From NCBI GenBank assembly GCA_043101845.1, contig JBICHN010000007.1:124001-188000 (forward strand): a DNA stretch of 64,000 nucleotides, given 5' to 3'. Below the pieces are notes generated by a model. The model saw only the letters and a list, made by a program, of their open reading frames with translations. It was not told the DNA's origin and searched no databases. The stretch comes from JBICHN01 sp043101845 (GTDB lineage: Bacteria > Planctomycetota > Phycisphaerae > Phycisphaerales > UBA5793). The position numbers and the translations under genes are program-made. Shown here in pieces: positions 44,293-53,500 of the stretch (within the stretch, counting starts at the first letter, position 1; each line of letters begins with the position of its first letter).

Positions 44293-44412
44293 ATGGCGGC
44301 GTCACACCGCCGCGTATGGAGGCGCGCTGAGAACAGCATGTGGACGGGCGCGCCTGGCTAAGAGGGCGAATGAAGAATCGAGACTTGGATGACGCGGCGT
44401 CGGCGCGTTCGG

Positions 44413-45453
44413 TTACCCGGAAGAACGCTGGTATTGCGCTCGGTAATACCGGTCGAACTCACCGCGCTTGATCGGCTCCCACCAGTCACGGCGTGTCGTG
44501 TACCAGTCGATGGTCGCGCGGAGCGCCTCCGGCCACGCCGACCGGGTCGGACGCCAGCCGAGTTCGTTCGCGAGCCGCGATCCGTCGATCGCGTAGCGAC
44601 GATCATGGCCGAGCCGGTCGGGTACGCGTTCGATCATGTCCTCATCGAACCCCATCGCATCGAGAATGGATCGCGTGAGTTCGAGGTTTGAGCGCTCGTT
44701 GTCGCCCCCGATGTTGTACGCGCGGCCACTCTGGCCGTGTTCGAACACCGTCACGAGGGCTTCGCAGTGGTCGTCGACATGAATCCAGTCGCGCACATTC
44801 AACCCGTCGCCGTAGAGTGGGACCTTCCGGCCTTCGAGCAGATTCGTCACGAAGAGGGGAATGACCTTCTCGGGAAACTGGTACGGCCCGAAGTTGTTCG
44901 AGCAGCGGGTGACGAGAATATCGAGATTGAATGTGTGCGCGTAGGCGAACGCGAGCAGGTCGCCGCCGGCCTTACTCGCCGCGTAGGGGCTGTTTGGCTG
45001 GAGCGGCGTCTCTTCGGTGAACTTGAGGTCCGGTCGATCGAGCGGGAGTGAGCCGTAAACCTCGTCGGTGCTCACATAGAGGAACCGTCGTTCGCGTCCA
45101 TCCTCACCGGCGCGGCGAAACGCGTCGAGCAGCGTCTGCGTGCCGACGGTGTTCGTCATGACGAACGGACGCGAATCCATGATCGATCGGTCGACATGGC
45201 TCTCGGCCGCGAGATGGAGCACGCCGTCGCAGTCGCCGATGAGCGCCTCCACGGTCTCGGCGTGACCGATGTCACCGTGGACGAAGCGGTAGTTCGGATC
45301 GCCCTCGAGGTCGGCAAGATTCGCGGGATTGCCGGAATACGAGAGCGCATCGAGATTCGTGATCTTCCAGTTCGGCCGCGTCATGCGGAGAAAGCGGATC
45401 AGGTTCGACCCGATGAAACCGCACCCTCCGGTTACGAGAAGATGGCGGCTCAT
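44413..45453 (-). CDS. rfbB: dTDP-glucose 4,6-dehydratase
   Basis: A 346-residue short-chain dehydrogenase-type enzyme, the second step of dTDP-L-rhamnose synthesis. It has the NAD motif TGGCGFIGSN near residue 7, VSTDEVYG with the catalytic Thr-Asp-Glu region, and the YAASKAGGD catalytic Tyr-Lys pair. Length is normal. The start at 45453 overlaps the rfbD stop by four bases, indicating coupled translation. It is the last gene of the four-gene operon rfbA-C-D-B, an order in which all four rhamnose genes are present. Confidence 0.95.
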   Translation of the reverse strand: MSRHLLVTGGCGFIGSNLIRFLRMTRPNWKITNLDALSYSGNPANLADLEGDPNYRFVHGDIGHAETVEALIGDCDGVLHLAAESHVDRSIMDSRPFVMTNTVGTQTLLDAFRRAGEDGRERRFLYVSTDEVYGSLPLDRPDLKFTEETPLQPNSPYAASKAGGDLLAFAYAHTFNLDILVTRCSNNFGPYQFPEKVIPLFVTNLLEGRKVPLYGDGLNVRDWIHVDDHCEALVTVFEHGQSGRAYNIGGDNERSNLELTRSILDAMGFDEDMIERVPDRLGHDRRYAIDGSRLANELGWRPTRSAWPEALRATIDWYTTRRDWWEPIKRGEFDRYYRAQYQRSSG

Positions 45454-46343
45454 GTCGGTTGCCCCGCGCGCTCGAGCACGGCGGCGAGGTTGTCGCGCCA
45501 ATGCGGCATCGGGCCGAGCAGTCGTTCGGTCTCTTCAAGATCGAGCACGCTGTAGCGGGGGCGGGCGGCCGGCCGGGGGAACTGGTCCGTCGCGCATGGC
45601 TCGACGAGGCACGCCGCGTCGGTGCGTTTGACGATCTCGAGCGCGAACTCATACCAGCTGCACGAGCCGCCGTCGGTGACATGAACGAGGCCGCGGGCGC
45701 CCCGCTCGAGCAGCGTCCAGGTGGTCGAGGCGAGATGCTCGGCGCTCGTGGGGCGCCCGACCTGGTCGTCGACGACCTGCAATTCGTCGCGCTCTTCCGC
45801 GATTCGCGCGATGGTGAGGACGAAGTTCTTCCCCCACGGCGCATAGAGCCAGCTCGTGCGGACGAGGAGCAGTCGATCGCCCGCGGATCGAGCCGCGATT
45901 TCGCCATGCCACTTTGTGCGTCCGTAGGCGTTGATGGGGTCTGGCTCCGCGTCAGTCTTCCACGGCGCCGAGGCGTCGCCGTTGAACACATAGTCGGTGC
46001 TGAAGTGCACGAATGGAGTCGCCGTTTCAGCGCAGCGACGGGCGAGCAGTTCGACGGCATGCGCGTTGAGCCGTTCGGCCGTCAATTCGTCGGCTTCGGC
46101 GCCATCGACATCGGTGTACGCGGCGCAATTGATGACCGCGGCGTGTTCGGTCCGGATTTCCCGCGACACCGCGTCGGGATCGGTCATGTCGAACTCGGGG
46201 AGATCGAGGCCGATCGAATCGATCGCGCAGCGTTTGAGCAGCGTCATCCACGCGCGTCCGAGCATGCCGCCGGCGCCGACGACCACGACGGGGCCGTCAC
46301 GCAACGGCGCCGTCGCTGCGAATTGTGAAATGGAACTCGTCAT
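45450..46343 (-). CDS. rfbD: dTDP-4-dehydrorhamnose reductase
   Basis: A 297-residue reductase for the last step of dTDP-L-rhamnose synthesis. The nucleotide motif is VVGAGGMLGRAW near residue 20, CAAYTDVDGAE is characteristic, and the Tyr-Lys pair is in YGRTKWHGE. The ATG at 46343 overlaps the rfbC stop by four bases, so I prefer it to an upstream ATG at 46364. It ends in the four-base overlap with rfbB. Confidence 0.94.
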   Translation of the reverse strand: MTSSISQFAATAPLRDGPVVVVGAGGMLGRAWMTLLKRCAIDSIGLDLPEFDMTDPDAVSREIRTEHAAVINCAAYTDVDGAEADELTAERLNAHAVELLARRCAETATPFVHFSTDYVFNGDASAPWKTDAEPDPINAYGRTKWHGEIAARSAGDRLLLVRTSWLYAPWGKNFVLTIARIAEERDELQVVDDQVGRPTSAEHLASTTWTLLERGARGLVHVTDGGSCSWYEFALEIVKRTDAACLVEPCATDQFPRPAARPRYSVLDLEETERLLGPMPHWRDNLAAVLERAGQPT

Positions 46344-46837
46344 CAGCGGTGCTGCGTCGTCCACGGGAAATCGGGGAGGGCGTCGTACGGACGCCGCTCT
46401 TCGTCGGGATGATTCGGATCGTACGACTGCGTCACATAGTACAGGAGTGTGGCGGTCGTCGGCCCGACGGTCGCGGCGCCGTGCCAGAGCGGGGGCGGAA
46501 TGATGAGGGTGCCGGGGTTCTTCTCACCGAAGATGATCGTCCAGGTCTGGTCGTCGTCTTCGCGATGAATCCCGGCGCGGATGTGCCCGCATCCGGCGAT
46601 CCAGAAATCGGCCTGCTTCTGATGGCGGTGCCACGCCTTGATGACTCCGGGGAAGAGCGCGGTGTAGTTCACCTGGCCTTCCGGCCGCAGAACGCCCTGC
46701 AGGAGATTGAGGACTGACCAGCCGCGGTCATCGACATACGAGTCCGCGGGGACGAAGACCGGCTCGCGCTCGGCGTGGGCATGCGCGCTCGCTTCGGCGA
46801 CGCTCGACCGCATGATGCGCGGCTTGCCGGGATTCAT
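46343..46837 (-). CDS. rfbC: dTDP-4-dehydrorhamnose 3,5-epimerase family protein
   Basis: A 164-residue cupin-fold protein. Context between rfbA and rfbD and the motifs VIKAWHRHQKQADFW, GIHREDDD and IPPPLWHGAATVGP mark it as the 3,5-epimerase. It is a divergent form, shorter than the enterobacterial RfbC and without its exact C-terminal sequence, resembling the WxcM-like relatives. The start at 46837 has GGAG seven bases upstream; an ATG at 46861 with no ribosome site is an alternative. Confidence 0.85.
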   Translation of the reverse strand: MNPGKPRIMRSSVAEASAHAHAEREPVFVPADSYVDDRGWSVLNLLQGVLRPEGQVNYTALFPGVIKAWHRHQKQADFWIAGCGHIRAGIHREDDDQTWTIIFGEKNPGTLIIPPPLWHGAATVGPTTATLLYYVTQSYDPNHPDEERRPYDALPDFPWTTQHR

Positions 46838-46867
46838 CGTTTCGCTCCGAATCGGGCGCATGATTCG

Positions 46868-47644
46868 TCAGACACTCGCGGCGGGAGGCGTTTCGAAGAT
46901 TGAGCGGGGGAGGTCGACCGCATTCGCGCCGCCCTCCCGAACAAGGGCGCCGGCCCGGGCGAGACTGTCGAAGGTGCCCGCGTCGGTCCACCACCCGTCG
47001 AGGGTGTCGTAGGTGAGGTCACCGCGGCGCAAGTACGCGTTGTTGACATCGGTGATCTCCAGTTCGCCGCGATCGCTCGGCTCGAGCGTGGAGCAGATCT
47101 CGAACACACTCGAATCGTACATGTAGATTCCGGTCACGGCATACCGGCTCGGCGGGTCTTTCGGTTTCTCGATGATCTCCGCGATGCGGCCGCGCTCGTC
47201 GAAGCGGACGACACCGAAGCGCTCGGGGTCGTGGACCTCCTTGAGGAGCAGCTTCGCGCCGGACGGCTGGGAGAAGAACTCGCCGGCGGCGCGGCGGATG
47301 TTTCCTTCGATGATGTTGTCACCGAGGATGACGCACATCTTCTCGCCGTCGACGAACTCTTCGGCGAGCTTGAGCGCGTCGGCGATGCCGCCTTCACCTT
47401 CCTGATAGGCGTATTCGAGGTGGCGAATGCCGAGGTGCTTGCCGTTGCGGAGGAGCTTGAGGAAGTCGCCCGCATGCTCGCCGCCGGTGACGATGAGGAT
47501 GTCACGGACGCCCGCGTTGAGCAGGCATTCGATGGGGTAGTAGATCATCGGCCGGTCGTAGACCGGAAGCAGATGCTTGTTCGTGACGAGCGTGAGCGGG
47601 CGGAGTCGGGTGCCGAGTCCTCCGGCGAGAATGATTCCTTTCAT
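46868..47644 (-). CDS. rfbA: Glucose-1-phosphate thymidylyltransferase
   Basis: A 258-residue nucleotidyltransferase for the first step of dTDP-L-rhamnose synthesis. It has the N-terminal signature GGLGTRLRPLTLVTNKHLLP, LGDNIIEGNI and the metal-site region GWWTDAGTFDSL. It is shorter than the long RfbA class, as for the GTP/dTTP short type. GGAG precedes the ATG by eight bases. It is the first gene of the operon and lies directly downstream of two PEP-CTERM-type genes. Confidence 0.94.
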   Translation of the reverse strand: MKGIILAGGLGTRLRPLTLVTNKHLLPVYDRPMIYYPIECLLNAGVRDILIVTGGEHAGDFLKLLRNGKHLGIRHLEYAYQEGEGGIADALKLAEEFVDGEKMCVILGDNIIEGNIRRAAGEFFSQPSGAKLLLKEVHDPERFGVVRFDERGRIAEIIEKPKDPPSRYAVTGIYMYDSSVFEICSTLEPSDRGELEITDVNNAYLRRGDLTYDTLDGWWTDAGTFDSLARAGALVREGGANAVDLPRSIFETPPAASV

Positions 47645-47734
47645 GGCGCAATCTCCATGGAGTTGATCGTCGACCGGCGAAGCCGATCGTCGTGAGTCGG
47701 ATTGGAAAGACGAGGGTTCATGCGAAAGGGAGCC

Positions 47735-47752
47735 GGGCGGGGTTACCCGCCC
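47735..47752 (-). terminator. Hairpin after PEP-CTERM gene
   Basis: GGGCGGG/CCCGCCC with a 4-base loop, followed on the minus strand by a CTCCCTTTC stretch rather than a clean T-run. It separates the PEP-CTERM-type gene from rfbA and is a probable but weak terminator. Confidence 0.5.
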
Positions 47753-47773
47753 AACTCCAGTCGGTGAGAGGGA

Positions 47774-48421
47774 TCAGGATCTCCGTCTCCGGGAGATGAC
47801 GCCCATACCGAAGAGGCCGGCCATCGCCATGCCGACGGGGGCGGGCAGCGGGATGATCGTGAGCTGATCCTGCTGGTTGTCGCCCGTATCGGACAGGGTG
47901 AAGAGCCGCAGCACCCGGACATTGCCGATGTCGGTCCAGCCGCTGGCGAGCGCCGCGGCGACGAGGTCGCTCGCGAGGCCGTTGTGGCTGTCCACTTCAT
48001 CTTCAAGGTACCAGATGGCTTCCTGCAACTCGTCCGCGTCGGAGTTGTCTCCGTAGGAATACCCGGCGACCAGGTCGTCGAGCGTTCCCTTGCGGAACAT
48101 CGAATACAGGAACGCGGCTTCCGGGCTGAGCGGATCGGGGTTGCCCCCGCCCACACCGCCCGCGATGGCGCTGGTCGCGATCTCATACTCGTAGGTCGAA
48201 CCCAGCGAGATGTACTCGTTCCGTTCGACGCAGAAGGTCTGGAACGAGGTACCGGTGAGATCGAACAGCCCGGCGAATCCGGTCACATTATCGATCTTGA
48301 ACTGGCCGCCGGGTCCATTGCCGGCGGTCCCGTCCGTGATGCGCAGCGTATCCGCTCCGGCGGTCGACACCGCCAGACCGAGACACACCGCGGCCACGGA
48401 CATCAGGAGTTTCCTTTTCAC
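47774..48421 (-). CDS. PEP-CTERM (VPLPA-type) protein with Cys/Gln motif
   Basis: A 215-residue exported protein, started from GTG because AAAGGAGGAG lies seven bases upstream; a frame of 80 more codons lacks a ribosome site. It has a signal peptide at 1-23, FCVERNEY with Cys64 and ELQEAIWYLE with Gln133, and the sorting tail IPLPAPVG, a helix and RRRRS. Cys and Gln are placed as in internal-thioester domains, a possibility rather than a finding. The layout parallels the protein at 18080. Located next to the exosortase locus, it is a likely exosortase substrate. Confidence 0.82.
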   Translation of the reverse strand: MKRKLLMSVAAVCLGLAVSTAGADTLRITDGTAGNGPGGQFKIDNVTGFAGLFDLTGTSFQTFCVERNEYISLGSTYEYEIATSAIAGGVGGGNPDPLSPEAAFLYSMFRKGTLDDLVAGYSYGDNSDADELQEAIWYLEDEVDSHNGLASDLVAAALASGWTDIGNVRVLRLFTLSDTGDNQQDQLTIIPLPAPVGMAMAGLFGMGVISRRRRS

Positions 48422-48510
48422 TTGAAAACTCCTCCTTTCGATTGCGGCTTCAACGCGTGAAGCCAGAGGGAATCGTGTCATTTCGTTCGAGGGAGGCGTG
48501 GGGGCTTCCA

Positions 48511-49059
48511 TCAAGCGACCTGACGACGACGACGGTTCGTGAACAAGACTCCGCCCAGCCCGGCGCAGGCGATCGCGGCCGGCATCGGAAGGGGAAGGAG
48601 CATGTTCCGGGTCGGGTTCCAGTTGTTGCTCAGTCGAATGGTCCAGGCGGCGCCATCCCACTTCGCGTTCGCCTCTTCGAGGAGGGTGTTTCCACGGAAG
48701 GCGACAAAGTCGAACTCGAGCGGTTCGGGCATGTCGCTTTCAAAGTGGATCCGCCAGATCAGGTTCGTGGTCGAAGGCCCCACGGCCGTGCCGAGCGTGG
48801 GAGACGCGCCCCCTTGCTCGTACACCGTCGCCCAACCGGCCCGGTTGAAACTCCGATGCGTCGGAGAATCGAATGGACCGCCGGACACAATCCGGACCGC
48901 GACGAGATCGAACAATCCCACTCCAGTTTCCTGGAACGCCTGACTCCAACTGTTCCCCTTGTTCGGGTCACCAATGGGAACGAAATCGCCTGTCGCCGTC
49001 GGTCCATGAAGGACGACCGCGGACAGGCACGCCAGGGCGAGCAGTTTGCGCACCCACAT
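48511..49059 (-). CDS. PEP-CTERM-type exported protein
   Basis: A 182-residue protein with a signal peptide (KLLALACLSAVVLHG), a beta-rich body of no family I know, and a sorting tail LPLPMPAAIACAGLGGVLF followed by NRRRRQVA. The start at 49059 is preferred for GGAG six bases upstream. It is probably sorted by the neighbouring exosortase. It shares no clear Cys/Gln motif with the 47774 protein. Confidence 0.8.
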   Translation of the reverse strand: MWVRKLLALACLSAVVLHGPTATGDFVPIGDPNKGNSWSQAFQETGVGLFDLVAVRIVSGGPFDSPTHRSFNRAGWATVYEQGGASPTLGTAVGPSTTNLIWRIHFESDMPEPLEFDFVAFRGNTLLEEANAKWDGAAWTIRLSNNWNPTRNMLLPLPMPAAIACAGLGGVLFTNRRRRQVA

Positions 49060-49177
49060 ATCCCACTCCTTTCTTCTCATCTGAGAATGAGTGATCTCAA
49101 CGACGCCCTCGAGAACTCACGAACGATCCGATAGCCGGCGTCTAAGCTCGGATTTCTCTACTTCCACGGATACGGGT

Positions 49178-50410
49178 TCATTGCTCGTCCGGAATTCGGA
49201 CGACATTCGTCGGGAGGCAGGTTTCGAGGTCCAGCGCCTGCACATAGAGCTGACCACAGGCCTGGCGCGGACCGCGCACGCGGATGACCGCGGTGTTGTC
49301 CTCGCCCGCTTCCTTCCAGCCGATGACGCCCGGCTCGGCGCCGAGCCCGAACGCGACGCCGGAGCAGACGCCCGACTTCTTGACGAAGGATTCCGAAGTG
49401 AACGAGTAGATGTAGCCGACGCGATTGCCTTCGGGCACATTCTCGACGCGCAGTCGAATCGTGCCGGGGCATCCGCCCGAGATCGAGAGCTGCGGCCGGT
49501 CCGCCGCGTAGAACGCGACCGCGTTCGTGAGCGGCTCGGGGCAGAGGCCGAAGATGTACGCGGCGCACTCGGAGATGTCGAAGATACCGTCCGAGTTGTC
49601 ATCGTCGTAGACGACGGGGAACGCTTCGCCCTGTTCGGCGGGGTCTTTCGGTCCCCAGAGGAAGACCTGATTGTTCGCGCCGACGGTCGAGAGTGACGAG
49701 TCGTAGAAGAACTGCACTTCGTGACCGAACGGTCCGTCGATCGGCGTGCTCATGTGCACATTCGATCCGCTGAGATCGACATTCGCGAAGTACGAGCCCG
49801 CATTGAGCGGTCCGAAGTCGAGCGCGACTCCACTCAGGAAGCCGGCGAAGTTCTCTTCGCCGCAACTTTCCATGTCGAACGCGTCGTCGTACACATTGAT
49901 GACGATGACCGTGTCGCCGATCTCGCGCCCGAGCGGATCGAACTGCCCGGAGTTAAGCGCATTCGACCACTGCACCTGCAGTCGACACACGGTTCCGGAA
50001 TTGTTCTGCGTGACCATGCCGGAGGTGCGGCGACCGCCCTGGACATAGGTCGCGCCGAACCACCAGCGCACGCCGGCGCCGGCGCACGGATCACCCGTGC
50101 CGGCCGGATCGCAGTACGGGTCGAACCCGCCCGCCTGGGAACCGTCGGTCGGCGCCCCGAATCCGAAGCCACACGGGTCGGAGTTGCGAATGCCTTCGAA
50201 CGCGTCATAGATCGCCTCGTTGCACGCGCCGAAGTCGCCCGCGACATAGGGACGCCATTCTCCCACGGCGCCTGACGCGTCTACGGGCGCGATCGCGATC
50301 GGCGCGACCGGGACCGCCGGATCTCCGGCGACCGGAGTCAGGCCGGGCGGCGCGGCCGCGGCCGTACCGGCGCAGGCGGCGGTCAACAATGCTGCTTGCA
50401 TCCTGTTCAT
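49178..50410 (-). CDS. Secreted Cys-rich protein, unknown
   Basis: A 410-residue protein with a short signal peptide (ALLTAACAGTAAAA). The mature part is Asn-, Asp- and Gly-rich, with many Cys residues that suggest disulfides in the periplasm or outside. Segments include DPCGFGFGAPTDGS, CDPAGTGDPCAGAG, VNVYDDAFDMESCGEENF and DDDNSDGIFDISECAAYIF, the last resembling a dockerin-like or EF-hand-like Asp cluster. No sorting tail is visible. AGGGATAAGA precedes the ATG. It lies between the TPR gene and the PEP-CTERM genes. Confidence 0.75.
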   Translation of the reverse strand: MNRMQAALLTAACAGTAAAAPPGLTPVAGDPAVPVAPIAIAPVDASGAVGEWRPYVAGDFGACNEAIYDAFEGIRNSDPCGFGFGAPTDGSQAGGFDPYCDPAGTGDPCAGAGVRWWFGATYVQGGRRTSGMVTQNNSGTVCRLQVQWSNALNSGQFDPLGREIGDTVIVINVYDDAFDMESCGEENFAGFLSGVALDFGPLNAGSYFANVDLSGSNVHMSTPIDGPFGHEVQFFYDSSLSTVGANNQVFLWGPKDPAEQGEAFPVVYDDDNSDGIFDISECAAYIFGLCPEPLTNAVAFYAADRPQLSISGGCPGTIRLRVENVPEGNRVGYIYSFTSESFVKKSGVCSGVAFGLGAEPGVIGWKEAGEDNTAVIRVRGPRQACGQLYVQALDLETCLPTNVVRIPDEQ

Positions 50411-50513
50411 TCTTATCCCTCACATTCCTGCGTCACATACGCAGATAGTTGCGTCAGGCCCCCAACGCGGACCCGACTCGGATGAGTCATCACGGCCAGT
50501 GAAAAACGGTGAA

Positions 50514-53500
50514 TCAGCTCGCGGGTATCTGAGCCGAGAGTTCGGTGAGCCGCTCCTGCTGCGACGGCGAGAGGTCCGCCGGGCCGAAGCTGGACCGGAA
50601 CCGACGAAGTCGACTCGCCGCGCGATCGAGACGGTCGTCGGCGAGAAGCGATTCAATGAGCTTGAGCTCGAGACTCGGATTGCGCGGTTGAAGGGTCGTC
50701 GCCTGCTCGAACGCGTCGGTCGCCTCCGCGTAGCGGCCGCGCGCCTGGCAGATGGCGCCGAGCGTGTCAAGGAAGCTCGCCCGGTGCGCTGCGGGAAAGC
50801 GGGAGCGATCGGCGATCGCGAGGGCCGCGCGGGCATGCGCCTCGGCCTCGTCAAGGTCGCGATCCGTCGTGAGCAGGAGGTACGCGAGATTGTTTCGCGC
50901 GACGGCGTCATCGGGCTCGGCCTGCACGAGCGCACGGTACCGATCGATCGCGCGGTCCGTCCGACCGAGGAGCCGCTCGCAGTCGGCCACCACGGCGAGC
51001 GTCTGGTCCGTCGGCTCGGCGATCGACTCCGAGAGTTCGATCGCCCGGGCGAAGCAGCCCGCGTCGTCGTTCAATCGTCCACCGAGCGTGTACCAGGCCA
51101 TGACGAGCGCCGGTCGCGCGTCATCGCGCGATTGGATCCGCTCGTCGAGCGTCGCGAGCCAGACTTGCGCGCGCTCCGCGTCGCGAATGGCGCCCGCGAG
51201 CGTTGGCGCGCGAGGCGCCCAGTCGGCGTCGACGACGCGCTCGGCGAGCATGGTGTCAACCGCCTCGAAATCATCGAGGCTGAGCAGGACCTGGAGGTAG
51301 AAGAGGAAGAGATCGGGGTCCTCTTCCGCCTCGGCGAGGATCCGCTCGCGGTAAGGGTCCAACAGGGACCGGGCCGCGGTCGGTGAACCGGACTGAGCTT
51401 CGGCGAGGCTGATCGCGACATCCGCCTCGAACGCCGCGGCGGGGTCAATCGATCTCCACCGCCGCGCGGCGGTTCGCGCCTCGTCGAAACGCGTGGCGGA
51501 GAGAAGCGTGGAAGTCAGCAGCTTCGCGATCTCCGTTGATGTTGGATTCGCTCGCGCCGCGGCCTGCGCGGCGGTGACCGCATCTTCAATGGGAGCGTGC
51601 GTGCGCAGGGCGTCTACGAGCAGAAGCCATCCGCCGATGGCGGTCGGGTGTTCGAGCGTCGTCCTGCGGAGTCGGTCGAGATACGCCGTGTGGTCGTCGG
51701 GATGGTCGCGGCGCCAGCGCTCCGTCTCGATGAGTTCGGTGAAGGCTTCGCGCTGCGATTCAGCGACGAGCGTATCGGCGAGATCGAGCAGCGCCTCGTT
51801 CGCATACGCGTCGTCCGACCGGAGCAGTTCCGCAAGTTGATAGAGCGACACGAGACCTTCGTCGGCCGGACTCTTCTCGAGTGATTGGGCAAGCAGCGCG
51901 TGCGCTGTGTCCGTTTCGCCTTGCCGCAGAAGAAACTGCGCGATCGCGGCGATGATCTCCGGATGACTCGATCGAGCGAGTTCGTCGAATCGTCGTCGAG
52001 CTTCGTCGAGTCGTCCGTGTCGCTCGAGAAACTCCGGCGCGAGCCGAGCGGCGTCGACGGATGAACTCTCCGCGGCGAAGCGATCGAGAATCGCCACCCC
52101 TTCGTCGATCAGACCGTCGGATGCTTCGAGTTCAGCCGCGGCACGCGCTGTCGGGGCGTCGGCGTCGGACCCGGCGAGCAGCCCGGCGTAGATCGCCCGG
52201 GCCTCATCGAAACGACCTCGCGCGGTGTGGACGAGCGCGAGTCGGCGGCGGTCGTCCGGAAGGGACGAGTCGGCGAGACGCGCCGCGTCGCGCTCCGCCG
52301 CGTCCCACATCTGGTATTCGATCAGGAGGTCGAGCCGCTCGCGCGTCGTGGTTCGGTCCTGCAGGGGCGCCGGACGCGACGCGTAATCTCGAAGACGCCG
52401 CTCAGCCTCGTCCCGACGACCGTCGATTCGAAGGAGATCGATGAGCCGTGGCATGAGATCGGGTCGATACGGATGCGCCTCGACGGCGATTGTCAGCCGA
52501 TCGATCGCGGCGTCCCGATCACCGAACTGCAGGTACGCCTCGGCGAGGAGACCGAGCGCATCCGGATTCGACGCGTCGACCCGCAGAAGCGGCGTAAGGA
52601 GTTCGACGACCTGCGAGGCCCGCCGTTCTCCGGGATCAAACGCAAGCAGGCGACGGGCCTCGAAGATCATCCAGCTCGTCGCGCTGTCGCCGGTGACGGC
52701 TCGAAGCTGCACGATCGCGTCGGAGATGATCGATTCATCCTTCCACGCCGAGCGTGACGAGAGAATGGCGCGGGGCGAATGCACACTGGATGGTCTGGCG
52801 GCGGCGAGGGCAAGGAGTCGGCTCAGCGCCTGCGGGTCATCGAAGTGATCGAGAAACACCTCGCGGTCGAATTCGAGTTGCTCCTTGATCCGCGCATCCG
52901 TCGTGCGGCCGATCGCCTCGTCGTAGATCGTGCGTCCGGCGTCAATCGATCCGTTCCGCGCCGCGCGAAAGGCTTCGGCGCGCACAAGCGAAGGATTGAC
53001 GCCGCCCGCCGTCCGCGCGAGGGCGCCGAGTCGGTCCGCCAGTTCGCTGTCGCCGGCGCGGATCGCGTTCGCGAGTCCGATGAGGCGCGCGGGAGCGATG
53101 CCGTCGGCGTTGGCGGCCACGGCCGTGGTCTCGATGAGCGCTTCTTCGATTTCACCGGCGATCGCGAGAATCCGGGCGTGGGTCGCGTGAAGGTCGCCGT
53201 TCGTCGGAGCGAGTCGACGAAGCGTTTCAATGACTTCCATCGCTTCGAGGGCGAGTTGTGCTCCACCCGCTCCGGCGGCGGCGCAATCCGCGTACACCTC
53301 GGCGAGGAGCATGGCGTGCGACGCCGTCGGTTGGAGCGCGAAGGCTCGTCGCGCCGCAGTGAGGGCGTCGTCGTATCGCGCGTCGGCGAGATGGGTAGCC
53401 GCGAGGTGAATCTGCGCGTCGAGCCAACTCGGGTCGGCGTTCGCCGCGGACTCGAGATGGTGCGCGGCCCGAACGAATTCCCCCAATCCCGCGTCGACCC

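Noticed and set aside
43709..44305. A 198-codon minus-strand frame opposite the small ORF
   Set aside because: Basic, Pro/Arg-rich translation with no domain or ribosome site, running through the rfb terminator.
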